Source: Siphonodentalium dalli (Eukaryota > Mollusca > Scaphopoda > Gadilida > Siphonodentaliidae). Taken from it: 64,000 bases of DNA. The notes beneath the pieces were generated by a model, which was not told the DNA's origin, made no database searches, and was given only the letters and a program-made list of their open reading frames with translations. The DNA lies in the NCBI GenBank assembly GCA_032622095.1, contig CP136066.1:55334609-55398608 (forward strand). Direction: 5' to 3'. A program made the position numbers and the translations under genes. Positions 62,640-64,000 of this stretch are shown in pieces; position 1 is the stretch's first letter; every line of letters begins with the position of its first letter.

Positions 62640-62945
62640 TTTTTTCAATTTTTGTTTTGGTGAAAAATGGTCATAACTCCTTTAAAATAAATCGGATCAA
62701 ACCCATATTCGAACTAGATCTGTATTTTGGGCTGTGAAACTCACATACCAAATTTGGTTCCAATCAGATAAAAAAATGTTTGAGTTATGGCAGAATGTGT
62801 GAATTCTAAGTCGAAAATGGGCCATAACTCTGTAACAAAAACTCGGATCTCGAACTCGATCTGTATTTTGGGCTGATATACCCATATACAAAATTTGCTT
62901 CTGATTGGATAGAAAATGTTTGAGTTATCGCATTACACGTGAAGT
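62640..62945. repeat. 125-bp block in two direct copies
   Basis: GATCTGTATTTTGGGCTG, AAATGTTTGAGTTAT and ATGG(T/G)C(A)ATAACTC recur about 155 bp apart. Blocks of this kind upstream of GACG repeats are frequent in mollusc genomes as I recall. Frames across them are not genes. Confidence 0.75.
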
Positions 62946-62951
62946 GTCTAC

Positions 62952-63000
62952 GGACGGACAGACGGCTCGACAGACGGACGGACGGACGGACGAACGACGA
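62952..63000. repeat. GACG/GACA simple repeat
   Basis: GGACGGACAGACGG and (ACGG)n with slight changes. Confidence 0.9.
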
Positions 63001-63065
63001 GTGGTCAATCCGGACAACGACACTATGTTTACCATACATGGTATGGGTAAACATAAAAAGTGGTC

Positions 63066-63270
63066 GCAGAGACTCCAGACAAGATGGCGTCCATCATGGT
63101 GGCCATTTTTGTTATATGCAACAGGTATCTTTGAGCACCATTATAGTAAAGATGATATCACATGGGGTCGCATGTGATATCATCTTTACTATAACGGCGA
63201 TCAAAGAGACCTGGTGCATATAAATTAAATGGCCGCCATGATGGACGCCATCTTGTCTGGAGTCTCTGCG
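63066..63270. mobile_element. Fold-back element, innermost of the nest
   Basis: CGCAGAGACTCCAGACAAGA then TGGCGTCCATCATGG pairs with its inverse at the right; the centre is GATGATATCACATGGGGTCG. Arms about 95 bp. Confidence 0.9.
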
Positions 63271-63714
63271 CCATTTTTTTTCCTGGTTAACGACCGAAAA
63301 AAATTAGAGGAGACATTAAGACCGAAAATTAGTGGGGTGAAGTTGAGTCCTGGGGGTGCAGAGGTCGACCAATATCTCTTGGACTAGATGCCTCAAATTT
63401 GAGTTAGATTTTCAAGGTCGCAAGTCGAAGTCTCGTAAGCGATCGAGTTATCTCTCGTACTATACATTTTGCGTTCACCGTCTACACTATTGTTGTCATT
63501 GTTTCTATTGACTGGTAAGAAAATTAAATATGTTAATTATTAGTTAATTATGAATGCAAAAAACAACACTAAATAATATCTCATTATAATTTCGGCATCC
63601 GGAATACGAAATATACAGGTTTCGGCATCCGGCGTACTGACACTCGGCATCCGGAATACTCTGTATTAACCCCGAAATCCGGCGTACGAAAAGGGGGTGG
63701 TCCCCCTCATCTGA

Positions 63715-64000
63715 GGCCAGTCATTTATGTCGATCACGTTATTATGCATGATAAAGCTTGGAAATCTTATATCGGACTGACGTAATGTGCTGCGTGGGCT
63801 TGTCTCAAATTATCGGCAGAATTTGTGAAAATAAATAAGAATACACTCAGCTTTTTTATGGGAATAAATCAATCACACACGCACGCGCACACACACATTT
63901 CTTAATTAATGCAATAGTACACAAATAGTTGAAACAGACTCCCTTCGGAAGCATTTCTTCGCGTCGGGGGCGTGGGGCGGGGAGGGTGCACAATAACTAC
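63715..64000. other. No gene seen; CA/CG microsatellite
   Basis: A short ACACGCACGCGCACACACAC run at 63875-63896, otherwise unique. Confidence 0.5.

Larger units (their letters stand above)
61718..63386. mobile_element. Middle nested inverted-repeat element
   Basis: TTAGTCCAGGAGATATTGGT then CGAC at the left; GTCGACCAATATCTCTTGGA then CTAG at the right. Arms continue through CAGGACTCAACTTCA and AATGTCTCCTCTAATTTTTTT. Confidence 0.85.
61209..63714. mobile_element. Outermost of three nested inverted-repeat elements
   Basis: ATCTGAGAGGGGGACCACCC at the left is mirrored by GGGTGGTCCCCCTCATCTGA at the right. Sub-terminal regions on both sides are rich in GGCATCCGGAATAC units. No transposase frame was recognised inside. 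Confidence 0.75.

Noticed and set aside
62697-63054. - strand ORFs across 62.7-63.05 kb
   Set aside because: They lie in a duplicated non-coding block and a GACG simple repeat.

Overview
This is a stretch of nuclear DNA from an animal. Genes are split by GT-AG introns, the sequence is AT-rich and intron-heavy, and it is crowded with inverted-repeat elements, minisatellites and decayed transposons. The repeat style (GACG-type simple runs next to a duplicated non-coding block, poly-G/poly-C tracts, TTAA-flanked miniature elements) and the calpain-5-type protease suggest an invertebrate, most likely a marine mollusc such as a bivalve. The taxon is inference; no ribosomal or mitochondrial marker is present.

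Left part (1-29600): the window opens inside a calpain-5/6-type gene on the + strand. Eight exons can be joined without a break in frame (1489-1679, 3197-3274, 8253-8433, 9515-9637, 10866-11062, 12806-12927, 25978-26114, 28945-29127), giving 403 codons plus a stop. They cover the end of the protease core, the CBSW (domain III) beta-sandwich and a C-terminal C2 domain. The exons with the catalytic cysteine lie upstream of the window. The position normally held by the catalytic histidine reads asparagine, so the product may be a pseudoprotease. Introns carry a 2.8-kb array of a 48-bp unit grown inside a TTAA-flanked element, eight further (partly decayed) tandem copies of the 3' half of a calpain exon together with its splice donor, a 3-kb Mutator-like (MULE) transposon with 9-bp target duplications, a 2.3-kb inverted-repeat element with a Cys-rich ORF, a large fold-back element, and five copies of a 133-bp unit. 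A fold-back MITE sits in the putative 3' UTR.

Right part (29600-64000): no intact host gene was recognised. It holds further copies of the same MITE families, a LINE reverse-transcriptase remnant (about 40440-41160, - strand), an unassigned GC-richer ORF (43247-43969, - strand), a tRNA-like fold-back (50010-50230), a zinc-finger/transposase-like relic (50536-51144), a Ty3/Gypsy-type gag-protease relic (about 54715-55880, - strand), diverged tandem repeats (57110-58100) and a triply nested inverted repeat (61209-63714).

The most interesting points are the calpain exon/donor array, the His-to-Asn change in the calpain core, the minisatellite that inflated a miniature transposon, and the MULE whose two ends carry hairpins of like shape but different stem sequence.
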